From: a bacterium SCSIO 12741
Lineage (GTDB): Bacteria > Bacteroidota > Bacteroidia > Flavobacteriales_G > Salibacteraceae
Assembly (NCBI GenBank): GCA_024398055.1
Contig: CP073749.1
Span: 2,666,594-2,730,593 of the forward strand
DNA: 64,000 nucleotides
Reading direction: 5' to 3'
Shown here: in pieces, positions 26,497 to 35,369 of the stretch
Position numbering within the stretch: position 1 is the first letter of the stretch
Layout of the letters: each line of letters opens with the position of its first letter
Translations under genes and position numbers: made by a program
The notes under the pieces: model-generated
Database searches by the model: none
The model's input: only the letters and a program-made list of their open reading frames with translations
Told to the model about the DNA's origin: nothing

Positions 26497-27286
26497 GAAC
26501 CACATCAGTAATTGGATTCAGGCCTCACCCTGGATTCGTGGATCGCGACTCTATTACAAGCTTCAGCGTTACCGATTGTACAAGGATTGTCAGATTGATT
26601 ATTCCTTGACCAAGGATCACGAATTACTGAAAACCTTAGAAAAAGATGGGCTCGCTTTCATTCCCAATTTCCTACCCGACGATCAAATAGATCAATTGGC
26701 TAAGGAATCCATGGAAATGCTTGAGCTGGCCGAAAAGGATCAGTATCCAGGCTATTTCCAAAATGGGGCCCTGCAGTCTGTTCGCATAGGTCGGGTAGAT
26801 CAGAATAGTGAGCTGGCCAAGCGAGTATTTTACGATGATGCTAGAATTCAGGACCTGGCCAAGGCTTATGTTTCTAAAAAGGTAAAATCATCGAGACGTG
26901 AGGTAGATTTTAAGCTGACTCCCGGAGCAGTGGCCGATGCTGATATGGCTCACTTTGACGACTGGCGGCAACGGTTTAAAGCCTTTTTATTCCTCACCGA
27001 TGTAGGTCCCGAAAATGGCCCTATGAATTATTGGAAAGGGAGCCACATTCCCAAACCTTGGATGCTGCGCTATTTCCGTGAATACGACAGAGATGGTGGC
27101 TACGGACGATTTGGTCATTTCTTTGAACAGGAGATGCTAAAAATATGTGAGGAAAACGGCTATGAAAAACATAGCTGTACCGGAAAAAAAGGCACCTTGC
27201 TTCTGGCGGACTTTAGAGGCTTACACAGCAGTACTCCTTTGATTTCAGGTCGTCGATTGATCATGGGCCAAGTCTTTGAAATGTAA
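26486..27286 (+). CDS. Phytanoyl-CoA dioxygenase (PhyH)-family protein
   Basis: A 266-residue Fe(II)/2-oxoglutarate oxygenase. The double-stranded beta-helix carries the metal motif HxD at residues 156-158 (ADMAHFDDWRQRFKAFLFL). The second His and the Arg that binds 2-oxoglutarate are in RGLHSSTPLISGRR. The sequence DVGPENGPMNYWKGSH is the usual PhyH strand. Family members hydroxylate lipids, small molecules and occasionally sugars. Its place inside the glycan operon (11-nt overlap upstream, 18 nt before the flippase) suggests that it modifies a glycan or lipid precursor. The substrate is unknown. Confidence 0.88.
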   Translation: MSLKNHISNWIQASPWIRGSRLYYKLQRYRLYKDCQIDYSLTKDHELLKTLEKDGLAFIPNFLPDDQIDQLAKESMEMLELAEKDQYPGYFQNGALQSVRIGRVDQNSELAKRVFYDDARIQDLAKAYVSKKVKSSRREVDFKLTPGAVADADMAHFDDWRQRFKAFLFLTDVGPENGPMNYWKGSHIPKPWMLRYFREYDRDGGYGRFGHFFEQEMLKICEENGYEKHSCTGKKGTLLLADFRGLHSSTPLISGRRLIMGQVFEM

Positions 27287-27304
27287 AGTTTCCGATTCGC
27301 TGTA

Positions 27305-28783
27305 TTGAACGATAAAGCATCCATACTAAAGGCTTCCAGCATTTATATTATCCTGGGTTTTTTACCCATGGGAATTAATTTTTTGTTGGCTCCCTTATAC
27401 TCCATATACCTCGCTCCCGATGAATATGGAATCATAGGGCTGGCGGACATTTTTAATGGCTTTGTGGCCGTCTTGTTGTCTCTGGGAATTAAGCAGGCCT
27501 ATGCCCGTTTTTTCTTTGACTATTACAAGAAGCCTAAGGACTTGAATGCCCTTTTTACAACCTCTCTGTTTTGGATGTTGTCCATGTTTGGCATCGTAGC
27601 AGTGGTCCTCTATTTTGTGGGAGATTGGTTGTTTGGGATAAGCTTTAATAGCCCTGGGTTTTCCTACTCCAAATTTGGCTGGCTCATTCTCCTTTCCACC
27701 AACTTTACCTTGATCAATGAACTGTTTTTGAGCCACTATCGAAACCAAGAGAATGTGAAGGCCTATGGTATGCTTTCTTTGGGCTTTTTTCTCACCAATT
27801 TAGTGTGCATTTTGGGCGGTGTGGTTTGGTTGGAATATGGTGCCATGGGAAACATTGCAGGACGTGCCATTGGTTCAACTGCATTTATGGTTTTGGCCAT
27901 TTTGGTTTACCTGTTTCGAAATGGAATTCATATCCACTTCAAGTTTATCAAGCCCATGCTTGAATATGGCCTGCCGCTCATTCCCTATTCCCTGCTCCTG
28001 GTGGCCTACAACAAGATTGATCGGATCATGATCGATCAGTTTTTTGACCTCGATGCATTAGGGAGATACAACTTTGCTTTTTTGATGGGGACGGCCATAT
28101 CTGTGGTTCAATATTCGGTGTACAATGCCATCAACCCCCGGTTGTTTAAGTTGCTATCCGAAAAGGGGGAGGGCTATCAAAAAGAGGTGAGTCAGATTCA
28201 CCAGGTTTTTCAGCTTTTTATGATGGCTATTATTGTGATGGCCATAGCCGTTGCAATTCCCATACTTCAATTGCTTATTGATCCTAAGTACTTCCCAATC
28301 GGGGAGTATATCGGCTTACTTTTTCTGTTCTACTTTGCGCAGAATTTTTACATCATTTACACCCTTCCATTGTTTTATTACAAGCGAACCAAGGTCATGC
28401 CTTTTATTAGTTTAATTGCATTGGTTGGAGGCGTTATTTTTAACCTCGTTCTCATTCCTCCTTTTGGAATTTTGGGAGTTTGTTTTGCCGTGATATTTAC
28501 CAAGTATACCCAATTGGGCGGAGCCTTATTCTTCAATCGGGTTTATGACTACCACAAGCTTCCTTTGTTTGGCTTGACCAAAAATGTTTACGCGGTAGCC
28601 TTCATTACGCTGAGTTACATCGGAGTTTATTTGTTCCTTCAGTTTACCGAGGCGGAATTGTCGTACATGTGGTTGAATTTTTTACCCCTTGTTTTGTTTG
28701 GTTTAATGGCGGTATCGGTATTCAATCGGCAAATCTCCAAGGTGTTGGTTCTAATTCGGGAAACCCTAAAAGGGATGGCCTAA
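27305..28783 (+). CDS. Wzx-like oligosaccharide flippase (MOP superfamily)
   Basis: A 492-residue integral membrane protein with about 12-14 hydrophobic helices, as in Wzx/RfbX polysaccharide transporters. Helix 1 contains IYIILGFLPMGINFLLAPL, followed by the conserved LAPDEYGIIGLADIF region (family pattern L..xEYGxxxL). It moves the lipid-linked repeat unit from the cytoplasmic to the periplasmic face. TTG 27305 is the only start near the preceding stop; no better ATG gives a complete first helix. Its presence indicates a Wzx/Wzy-type pathway for this locus rather than an ABC-exported polymer. Confidence 0.92.
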   Translation: MNDKASILKASSIYIILGFLPMGINFLLAPLYSIYLAPDEYGIIGLADIFNGFVAVLLSLGIKQAYARFFFDYYKKPKDLNALFTTSLFWMLSMFGIVAVVLYFVGDWLFGISFNSPGFSYSKFGWLILLSTNFTLINELFLSHYRNQENVKAYGMLSLGFFLTNLVCILGGVVWLEYGAMGNIAGRAIGSTAFMVLAILVYLFRNGIHIHFKFIKPMLEYGLPLIPYSLLLVAYNKIDRIMIDQFFDLDALGRYNFAFLMGTAISVVQYSVYNAINPRLFKLLSEKGEGYQKEVSQIHQVFQLFMMAIIVMAIAVAIPILQLLIDPKYFPIGEYIGLLFLFYFAQNFYIIYTLPLFYYKRTKVMPFISLIALVGGVIFNLVLIPPFGILGVCFAVIFTKYTQLGGALFFNRVYDYHKLPLFGLTKNVYAVAFITLSYIGVYLFLQFTEAELSYMWLNFLPLVLFGLMAVSVFNRQISKVLVLIRETLKGMA

Positions 28784-28796
28784 ATTTGCCCAGAAT

Positions 28797-29730
28797 ATGA
28801 AACAAAAACTGCTTGGAATCTATCTTGCTGTTCACCGCCTTTTTAGAACAGCTATTCCTTACAAATCGAATCAGGCCTTTTTTCTATTCGGTTTTCCCCG
28901 GGGTGGAACCACCTGGATTTCGGAAGTACTTTCCAATGATTCCAAAACAGTGGTCGTTTATGAGCCTTTAGGAGCTTATTTAAAGCCGATCGTTGAAATG
29001 GGATACCGTCGGTTCGAAAAGCCGAAAACGGCCCCGCAAATGCGCCTGGTGACCTATTTTAATTCGTTGGTCAAGGGACGGGCATTCATGCCGGAGTGCT
29101 GTTGAAGAAAGATTCTCGTAAAGTTTTTCAATCTACCCGGGTGTTGATCAAGTTTATCAAAGGCATGCAACTCGTAGATTGGTTTTGCTCGCATTTCTCT
29201 CCGGAAAGCACCTTGATTATTCTCCGACATCCTGGGGCAGTGGTGTCTTCTCAACTGCTTTACATGAAAGGGAAAGAGGCTCAGTTTTTTCACCATTCCA
29301 TTCATGCCCGCAACCATCGGAGGCCGGTTACGCTAATCCACAAGGGGAAGAATTGGTACTTTCTACGGCTGTCGAGAAGTTGGCCTACACCTACGCTATT
29401 GGAGCAGAAGAAGCCTTAAAGGCCATCCGCAATTACCCGAATGTAAACTGGTTGGTGTACGAAGAAATGGTGTTGAATCCAGAAAAAACCATGACCGATT
29501 TACAGGGTAAGCTCGAATTGCCATTTTCCTTTGATTCGTCTACGCTCAAGCGTCCAAGTTCCACGGTTACGGCCAATTCTGCGGTTCAATCCGGGAATAG
29601 TCAATTGGAAAAATGGAAACAACATCTCAACGAGGAAGACTGGAAATCCATTCAAAGAGTATTGGCTGCTTTTGATTTGGATCAGTTATACCTCAATCCA
29701 CAAACCTTTAATCACAAAATGGTACGGTGA
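28797..29730 (+). pseudogene. Sulfotransferase, disrupted by two apparent one-base losses
   Basis: Three overlapping frames together make one sulfotransferase of about 311 residues. Frame A (28797 to about 29090) has the PAPS loop FFLFGFPRGGTTWISEVL and ends in an early stop at 29103. Frame B (about 29090-29300) continues with VFQSTRVLIKFIKG and the 3'-phosphate motif TLIILRHPGAVVSSQLL. Frame C (about 29300-29730) gives TAVEKLAYTYAIGAEEAL and VNWLVYEEMVLNPEKTM. Each switch is a -1 step, so each needs one added base. The first lies between 29075 and 29095 (two GGG runs), the second between 29268 and 29327; neither could be placed exactly. It may be a real pseudogene or a consensus error. GTGA overlap with the next gene. 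Confidence 0.85.
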
Positions 29731-30644
29731 ATTCTTCCGAAAATCCCTTCTTTTCGGTCATTATTCCGACCTACAATCGAGCGCATATTTTGCCTGAAAC
29801 CATCGGTTATGTGCTGAATCAAACCTTTGAAGATTGGGAAGTCGTGGTGGTTGATGATGGGAGCACCGATGAAACCGAACGTTTATCATCCACCTGGAAA
29901 GATGCTCGTATTCGGTATTTCAAAACGGCCAATAAGGAAAGGGGCCATGCACGCAATTATGGGGTAAAACAAGCCCGGGGGCAGTACGTGTTTTTTTTGG
30001 ACTCAGACGACCGCCTTACCCCAAATCACTTGCAGGTCGCTGCAGATTTTTTGAAGGGTAATTCCTTTCCTGAAATACTTCATAATCGGATGCAAATGCT
30101 CTCGGAAGGTGGAGCCGTGTTACGAAATTTTCCAACCGTTGGCGATCGAGCTGAATCAATGTTACTGAAGATCAACTTTATGGGCATAGCGGTTTTTCTG
30201 AGGCGGGATGTGGCCATTGAATTTCCTTTCTTAGAAGATCGGTCGGTTGTATTTGGCGAAGAGTGGCTAATCTGGCTGAGACTTCTGGCGCGCTATCCCA
30301 TTCACGTGAATGACGAGATTACCTATCAATTTGTGCAGCACGACGCCAGGTCGGTCAATAGCATGGATCCTGACAAGATTGTTCACTCCGCTCAGAAGGT
30401 AGAATCTGTGTTGCGATCCGATCAGGAATTTATGGCCAAATACAAGGATAAACTACCCCACATCTTGGCGACCTATTACCTGACTGCTGCCAACAATTAT
30501 TTGATTGCAAATCAATATATATCAGGCCTCGGATCGTTAAATAAAGCGTTAAGCCTCAATCCAAAATTGATCGCATCAAAATCTTTCGTAGCCGCCCTAA
30601 AAAACACTCTTGTTCCCATAAATCGGAGTTCTAAGAATACCTAA
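29727..30644 (+). CDS. Glycosyltransferase family 2
   Basis: A 305-residue GT-A enzyme. It starts at GTG 29727, overlapping the previous stop. The N-terminus FFSVIIPTYNRAHILPETI and the motifs VVVVDDGSTDETE and FFLDSDDRLTP are the classic GT2 nucleotide-binding and DxD regions. The GHARNYGVKQARGQYV stretch is also diagnostic. It ends with a helical tail without membrane segments, so it acts in the cytoplasm or at the inner face of the membrane. It adds one sugar to the repeat unit; donor and linkage cannot be deduced. Confidence 0.93.
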   Translation: MNSSENPFFSVIIPTYNRAHILPETIGYVLNQTFEDWEVVVVDDGSTDETERLSSTWKDARIRYFKTANKERGHARNYGVKQARGQYVFFLDSDDRLTPNHLQVAADFLKGNSFPEILHNRMQMLSEGGAVLRNFPTVGDRAESMLLKINFMGIAVFLRRDVAIEFPFLEDRSVVFGEEWLIWLRLLARYPIHVNDEITYQFVQHDARSVNSMDPDKIVHSAQKVESVLRSDQEFMAKYKDKLPHILATYYLTAANNYLIANQYISGLGSLNKALSLNPKLIASKSFVAALKNTLVPINRSSKNT

Positions 30645-30665
30645 TTTCGTTGGGCCCTAAGATCC

Positions 30666-31765
30666 ATGCATCGGCTTGAAAAAAACATACGAATAACGCA
30701 GGTTTTGTATTCCGGCCTCGGGGGCATAAGGCCATTGCACACCCTTTGGCTAAGGCATTTCGGGAGCAAGGAAAAAAGTCGTCTTTGGTTTATTATGGTG
30801 TAGAACCATTAGAGAAGAGTTTCCAAAAGTTTTGTGAAGATGAATCCCTTGAATTCAGCTACGTACATCACCAGGGAAGGGGAAGTATGGCGAGTTGGAA
30901 GGATTACCTCAAAAGCTTGAAGGAGCAATCGCCGGATGTCATCTTGCTCCATTCCCTAAACCTTACGATTCCTACAATCTACTATTCCCTCCTGAATAGG
31001 TGCCCTTTTATCAGTGTGGAGCACACGGGCGGTTTAAAAAGTTGGCCGGATAAGTTATCGAGTATCCTCGCATTGATCTTTTCAGCCATTACCGTAATCC
31101 TGGAACCGAATTATCGCCAGAGCACCTGGCCTGCGACCCAGGGATTATTCAGGAAAAAAGATCGGGTGATCCAAAATGGCGTGGATCTAATGATTTATAA
31201 ACCAGCTTCCAAGCAGCGGCCAGTGCTTATTTCTATGGCCGGCCGATTGAATTACCCCAAAGATTATGTCACCCCATTGAATATGGCTTTGGATATTCTT
31301 GACGAGAATTCGGATATACAAGCCGAGATACAAATTGCCGGTACAGGTGAACATTTGAAGCAACTGGACAACATCATTAAAGAAAGAGGAGAGGGTAGAG
31401 CAAAATTGCTCGGCTATTTAAACGAAGAGGATTTGGCCGATTTACTGGCTCGTTCTCAGGTTTTCGTCATGAAGTCGGATGCTGAAAATATGCCCACCGT
31501 GTTGTTACAGGCCATGGCTTCGGAGTGTGCTGTTGTAGCCTCAGATATTCCCAATATTCGCCGACTCATGCCTTCCGATTACCCAGGGTTATTTGATAAT
31601 CGCGACCCGGAAGACTTGAAGCGACGCCTTGAACATGCCTTGAGAAGTTCTTCTGAAAACGAATCTCGGGTGGAATTGCGTCACCACGTTGATAAATTGT
31701 ATAATATCGCCCAAATGATAGAGGAGTACACTCGGCTTATTGAGCTACAAATTTCCAGCAATTGA
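30666..31765 (+). pseudogene. Glycosyltransferase family 4, frameshifted at a G run near its start
   Basis: From ATG 30666 the frame reads MHRLEKNIRITQVLYSGLGG, a typical GT4 opening, then loses the frame at the G5 run 30720-30724. Adding one G gives SGLGGHKAIAHPLAKAFRE and joins the main ORF without loss, for 366 residues in total. The main ORF on its own can start only at TTG 30746 and lacks the glycine-rich acceptor loop. Downstream motifs are normal: RLNYPKDYVTPLNMAL, IAGTGEHLKQLDNII, and SDAENMPTVLLQAMASE in the E-x7-E position. It is coupled to the next gene by TTGA. Probable consensus error or recent mutation. Confidence 0.85.
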
Positions 31766-33969
31766 AAATTCTCCATGTCCATAATATAACCGGAATCGCA
31801 GGTTCTGAGAACTACTTACTTCAGATTCTGCCTTTGCTTAAAAATGAGGGTATTGAGGTTCACTTTCTGTGCATATACCCAGGCAAGAAAACCGAGATCA
31901 TTGATGTATTTATTGGCAAGCTTGAGAAGCATGGAATTAAGGTTCATAGCATTCCCTTTGGCTTGATCCTATATCCTCTGTTCTTTTACCGAATCAAAGC
32001 ATTGATCTCCAAAGAAGGCTACGATATTGTTCATAGCCACCTTATTCATGCCGATTTATTCCTGTCCTTTTACAAGCGATTTTTTGACCGAAAGTTGCGC
32101 ATCGTATCCACCAAACATGGCTACGATGAATGGTACAACAACAAGCACGGATTTGATCCAGAACCGGGTGCCAGTAACCTATATTTTAAATTAGCAAGAT
32201 GGGCTGAAACCCGTATGACCCGTTCCTTTGCGATTTCTCGTGGACTTCAAAACTTGTATGTTGGATTGGGTATCTGTGAACCGGAAAAGACCGATTTGAT
32301 CTACTATGGATTTGAATTTCCAACGTCCCATAATCCGGATCCGGAAAAACGCTTTTCTCCGAACCAATTGGTCATTGTTGGACGACTTACGGGGTTTAAG
32401 GGACACCGTTTCGCTTTCCAGGCCATTAAGAAAGTCGCAGAAGTGATCCCAGATGTGGAACTCATTGTAGTGGGCTCAGGTGCTCTCGAAGAGGAGTTAA
32501 AACAGCAAGTTGTGGATTTGGGTGTAGAGAAATACGTTCGATTCCTGGGGTATCAGCCAGATGGACGCAGTTTTATGGAGTCTTCCGATGTGGTGTTGAT
32601 TCCATCCGTTTCCGAAGGATTTGGAGTAGTGGTGTTGGAAGCCTTTTCAACTTCCCGGCCGATTGTCTCTTTCGACGTGCCTTCCTTGAACGAACACTTA
32701 AAACACGAGGAGAGTGGAATCATTGTTCCTCCTTACGATACCAACGCCTACGCGGATGCCATTATTGACCTGCTTCAGAACCCTGAGAAAAGGGATCGAA
32801 TTGGAAAAAATGGCTTGAAAATTCTCCAAACCAAGTATACACCAAAGAGAATGGTTAGGGAAACCATTGAGTTCTACGAAAAGGTGATTAGTTGGAAGCG
32901 TAAAGTGCTCTTTTTGGCCACTTATCCCAAACGAATTTCGCCTTCCCAGCGATTCCGTTTTGAGCAATACCTGGATACCCTCTATGAGCACGAGATTGAG
33001 GTGGATTACTTCACCTTTTTTAACCGTCAAAACTTTGAGTTTGGCATTGAAAAGAGGCTTAATTTTTCCTTAATCAAAGCCGTTGTTCTTGGCACTTGGA
33101 AGCGTTTTGTTCTGCTATTCAGATTGAAGGGATATGACAGTGTATTCATTCACCGCGAATCCGCACCCGTTGGACCTGCTTGGTGGGAGTGGATGGCCCG
33201 TAAAATAAGGGGCAAAAAACTGAGGATTATTTACGACTTCGATGATGCTCTTTTTATGCGCATTGAGGGTAAGCGATTTTCCCGTTTGCTGGTGAGGCCC
33301 AAAACTTATTTTAGCCAAGTCGTTAAGCTTAGTGACCGCATTGTAGCAGGAAATGAGTACTTGGCCAAGTCTACTGGGCATCAGGATAAAACCTGGATTA
33401 TTCCTACCTCCATTGATACCAAGAATTTGCATAACCGGCCGAAGGTTCACGAAGACAAAGAGGAGATCACGATAGGATGGACCGGAAGTCACACCACCTT
33501 GAGGTACCTAAAAGCGGTAGTGCCCTCTTTGGAACAATTGGAAAAAGAAGGAGTTAAGTTTCGCTTCTTGCTGATTTGCAACGCTGCACCAGATTTTGAA
33601 ATTCCCAATCTCGAGTACCGAAATTGGAACCTGAAATCGGAGATCGACGACTTGATCGAAATGGATATTGGTTTAATGCCCTTGGAAAACTCTTCATGGA
33701 GCCAAGGGAAATGTGGCCTTAAGATCTTGCAATACCTTTCCTTGGGAATCCCATGTGTGGCTTCTGACGTTGGCGTAAACAGTGCCATGATAACGCCGGG
33801 AAGAGATGGATTCTTGGTGCCCGAAAATGGGGACTGGAAAGAACCGATAAAAACCTTGTATCAAAGTTCTGCAAAACGTCAGGAAATGGGGGGGTACGGA
33901 AGAAAGAGAATCGAGAACTACTTCTCCACCACAGCATTGGAAGAGAAGTACCTGGATCTTCTTCGGTAA
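31762..33969 (+). CDS. Tandem glycosyltransferase fusion (GT4-GT4)
   Basis: A 735-residue protein made of two GT-B enzymes. Domain 1 (residues 1 to about 380) opens MKILHVHNITGIAGSENYLL and has VGRLTGFKGHRFAFQAI and PSVSEGFGVVVLEAF. Domain 2 (about 390-735) opens KVLFLATYPKRISPSQRFRFEQ, has IYDFDDALF, IGWTGSHTTLRYLKAV and CGLKILQYLSLGIPCVASD. The IYDFDDAxF and SPSQRFR patterns are typical of a Bacteroidota GT4-like group. The joined enzymes may add two successive sugars. It starts with TTG overlapping the previous stop and ends 52 nt inside the convergent membrane-protein gene. Confidence 0.92.
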   Translation: MKILHVHNITGIAGSENYLLQILPLLKNEGIEVHFLCIYPGKKTEIIDVFIGKLEKHGIKVHSIPFGLILYPLFFYRIKALISKEGYDIVHSHLIHADLFLSFYKRFFDRKLRIVSTKHGYDEWYNNKHGFDPEPGASNLYFKLARWAETRMTRSFAISRGLQNLYVGLGICEPEKTDLIYYGFEFPTSHNPDPEKRFSPNQLVIVGRLTGFKGHRFAFQAIKKVAEVIPDVELIVVGSGALEEELKQQVVDLGVEKYVRFLGYQPDGRSFMESSDVVLIPSVSEGFGVVVLEAFSTSRPIVSFDVPSLNEHLKHEESGIIVPPYDTNAYADAIIDLLQNPEKRDRIGKNGLKILQTKYTPKRMVRETIEFYEKVISWKRKVLFLATYPKRISPSQRFRFEQYLDTLYEHEIEVDYFTFFNRQNFEFGIEKRLNFSLIKAVVLGTWKRFVLLFRLKGYDSVFIHRESAPVGPAWWEWMARKIRGKKLRIIYDFDDALFMRIEGKRFSRLLVRPKTYFSQVVKLSDRIVAGNEYLAKSTGHQDKTWIIPTSIDTKNLHNRPKVHEDKEEITIGWTGSHTTLRYLKAVVPSLEQLEKEGVKFRFLLICNAAPDFEIPNLEYRNWNLKSEIDDLIEMDIGLMPLENSSWSQGKCGLKILQYLSLGIPCVASDVGVNSAMITPGRDGFLVPENGDWKEPIKTLYQSSAKRQEMGGYGRKRIENYFSTTALEEKYLDLLR

Positions 33970-35369
33970 ACTTCTTCCTGAATCACCTTTTTACTGGCAA
34001 CACGACTTAGGTAGAGCACCGTGGCCAGGAAGAATGGCAGACACGGTATTTTGTACCTCACAAGGGCTCCAAAGTTGTAGGAACTAAATCCAACCGCAAA
34101 GGCAAAAACGAGGGAAAACGTTAACGAAAGAGTTAGGAAATTGTTCGAGACCAATTCCCTTAGGAGCCGCTTATAGGATGTTATGTAGAACATCCTCAGA
34201 AGCAGGAAGAAAAAAATTCCCGATTCTATCGCCGCCGGCAGCATCGCCACACTGTTTACCTCCCAAAGATAGGGGCGAAACAAGGTCACATTAATGGATG
34301 CAGGCATCATTAAAACCACACCTGTAAAGCTTTTGTCGTATTGCCCCAGATCATAACTCGATCGTCGACCATCCTTCACTTCATAGCTTGCCGAATGGTA
34401 GTTCTGGTAGACCTGTGCGGTACTCAAGATATTGTCAATGTCATAACGGCTGGAATACTGACTTACTCCTGTAATAGCCGCTACAGAGGCTCCAAAACCA
34501 AATAGGATGAAGGTAGGCCCAAGAAATACCCGAATAATGGGGTGCTTGATAGACTTACGGGCATTTAAGAAGAACCAAAGCAGCATAGCCGGAGCCAGAC
34601 ATATAATTACATAGGGCTTGATCAGGAAAATGAGAAAGGCAAAAAACAGGGCCAAAACCAGGTGAAGGAACGACGATAGCGGAGCCTTAAGAATATGAGC
34701 CATGTGGTAGACGAAATGCCCGAGCATACCCAGAATGAGTGAATCTTTCATGATTCCAGAACCCCAAAAGAGTACCGAAGGAATAAACAAGGCAGATATG
34801 GCTAAAATCCTGGAATTCTTAATGTTCTCAAACTGATCGACAAAAACCAGGTAAAGTTTCCAGGTTCCTAAAAACGAAAACAAGGAGAACCAAAGAGTTA
34901 GTAGGAAGAAGTTGTTGAATGAGAGGATGTTAAATATTGTCCCGATTTTGATCACCGTAAAGGTATCCGTAAACCTCAGTCGGTCGAATCGAAGCATGTA
35001 GACGAAGGTCTCCGGGTCGAAGGAGTTGGTGAAGTTGATCATAATCCTCCACCAGGCACCCGTATTTTCCTGAAAGATTTGACTCAGGATAATAATCCCT
35101 TCATAATAGCCAAAAGTGTCTCCGTATTTGTAATAGAACTTGTAGGTGAGGGCAAAGGCCAATCCACCCAACAATTTCAGCATCATGGCCGGAATATAAA
35201 AGCGGTAATGGGGATTTTTAGCATTTTTGAAGCGTACATAAAATGCAAAGACCAGCATGAATACGAAAAAGGCCAATATGAATACCAGATCTATCAATAC
35301 GGACGACTTAAAATGGTGAGATTTTCCATATTCGCAACCGGTCATATTGCTCAGCGACATGCCAGGCAT
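33918..35369 (-). CDS. Polytopic membrane protein, possible O-antigen polymerase (Wzy-like)
   Basis: About 483 residues with roughly 10-12 hydrophobic helices and one large hydrophilic loop (about residues 320-370, containing SYDLGQYDKSF), a layout seen in Wzy polymerases. The segment FWGSGIMKDSLILGMLG recurs in polysaccharide-associated membrane proteins. No sequence signature fixes the function, so Wzy is an inference from topology and locus. Start choice is uncertain: ATG 35369 follows a perfect -7 box by 19 nt; GTG 35381, ATG 35345 and TTG 35297 are alternatives. With any start other than TTG 35297 it overlaps the divergent oxidoreductase start. The 3' end overlaps the convergent glycosyltransferase by 52 nt. 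Confidence 0.75.
   Translation of the reverse strand: MPGMSLSNMTGCEYGKSHHFKSSVLIDLVFILAFFVFMLVFAFYVRFKNAKNPHYRFYIPAMMLKLLGGLAFALTYKFYYKYGDTFGYYEGIIILSQIFQENTGAWWRIMINFTNSFDPETFVYMLRFDRLRFTDTFTVIKIGTIFNILSFNNFFLLTLWFSLFSFLGTWKLYLVFVDQFENIKNSRILAISALFIPSVLFWGSGIMKDSLILGMLGHFVYHMAHILKAPLSSFLHLVLALFFAFLIFLIKPYVIICLAPAMLLWFFLNARKSIKHPIIRVFLGPTFILFGFGASVAAITGVSQYSSRYDIDNILSTAQVYQNYHSASYEVKDGRRSSYDLGQYDKSFTGVVLMMPASINVTLFRPYLWEVNSVAMLPAAIESGIFFFLLLRMFYITSYKRLLRELVSNNFLTLSLTFSLVFAFAVGFSSYNFGALVRYKIPCLPFFLATVLYLSRVASKKVIQEEVYRRRSRYFSSNAVVEK

Noticed and set aside
30720-30724. Phase variation by G-tract slippage in surface-glycan genes
   Set aside because: The tracts have 4-5 G, shorter than known phase-variable tracts, and the same lesion hits menF and addB, which are not surface genes.
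35079-35312. Extended start of the Gfo/Idh oxidoreductase at 35079
   Set aside because: The extra 78 residues are antisense to the membrane protein and resemble no dehydrogenase; the Rossmann fold begins at 35313.
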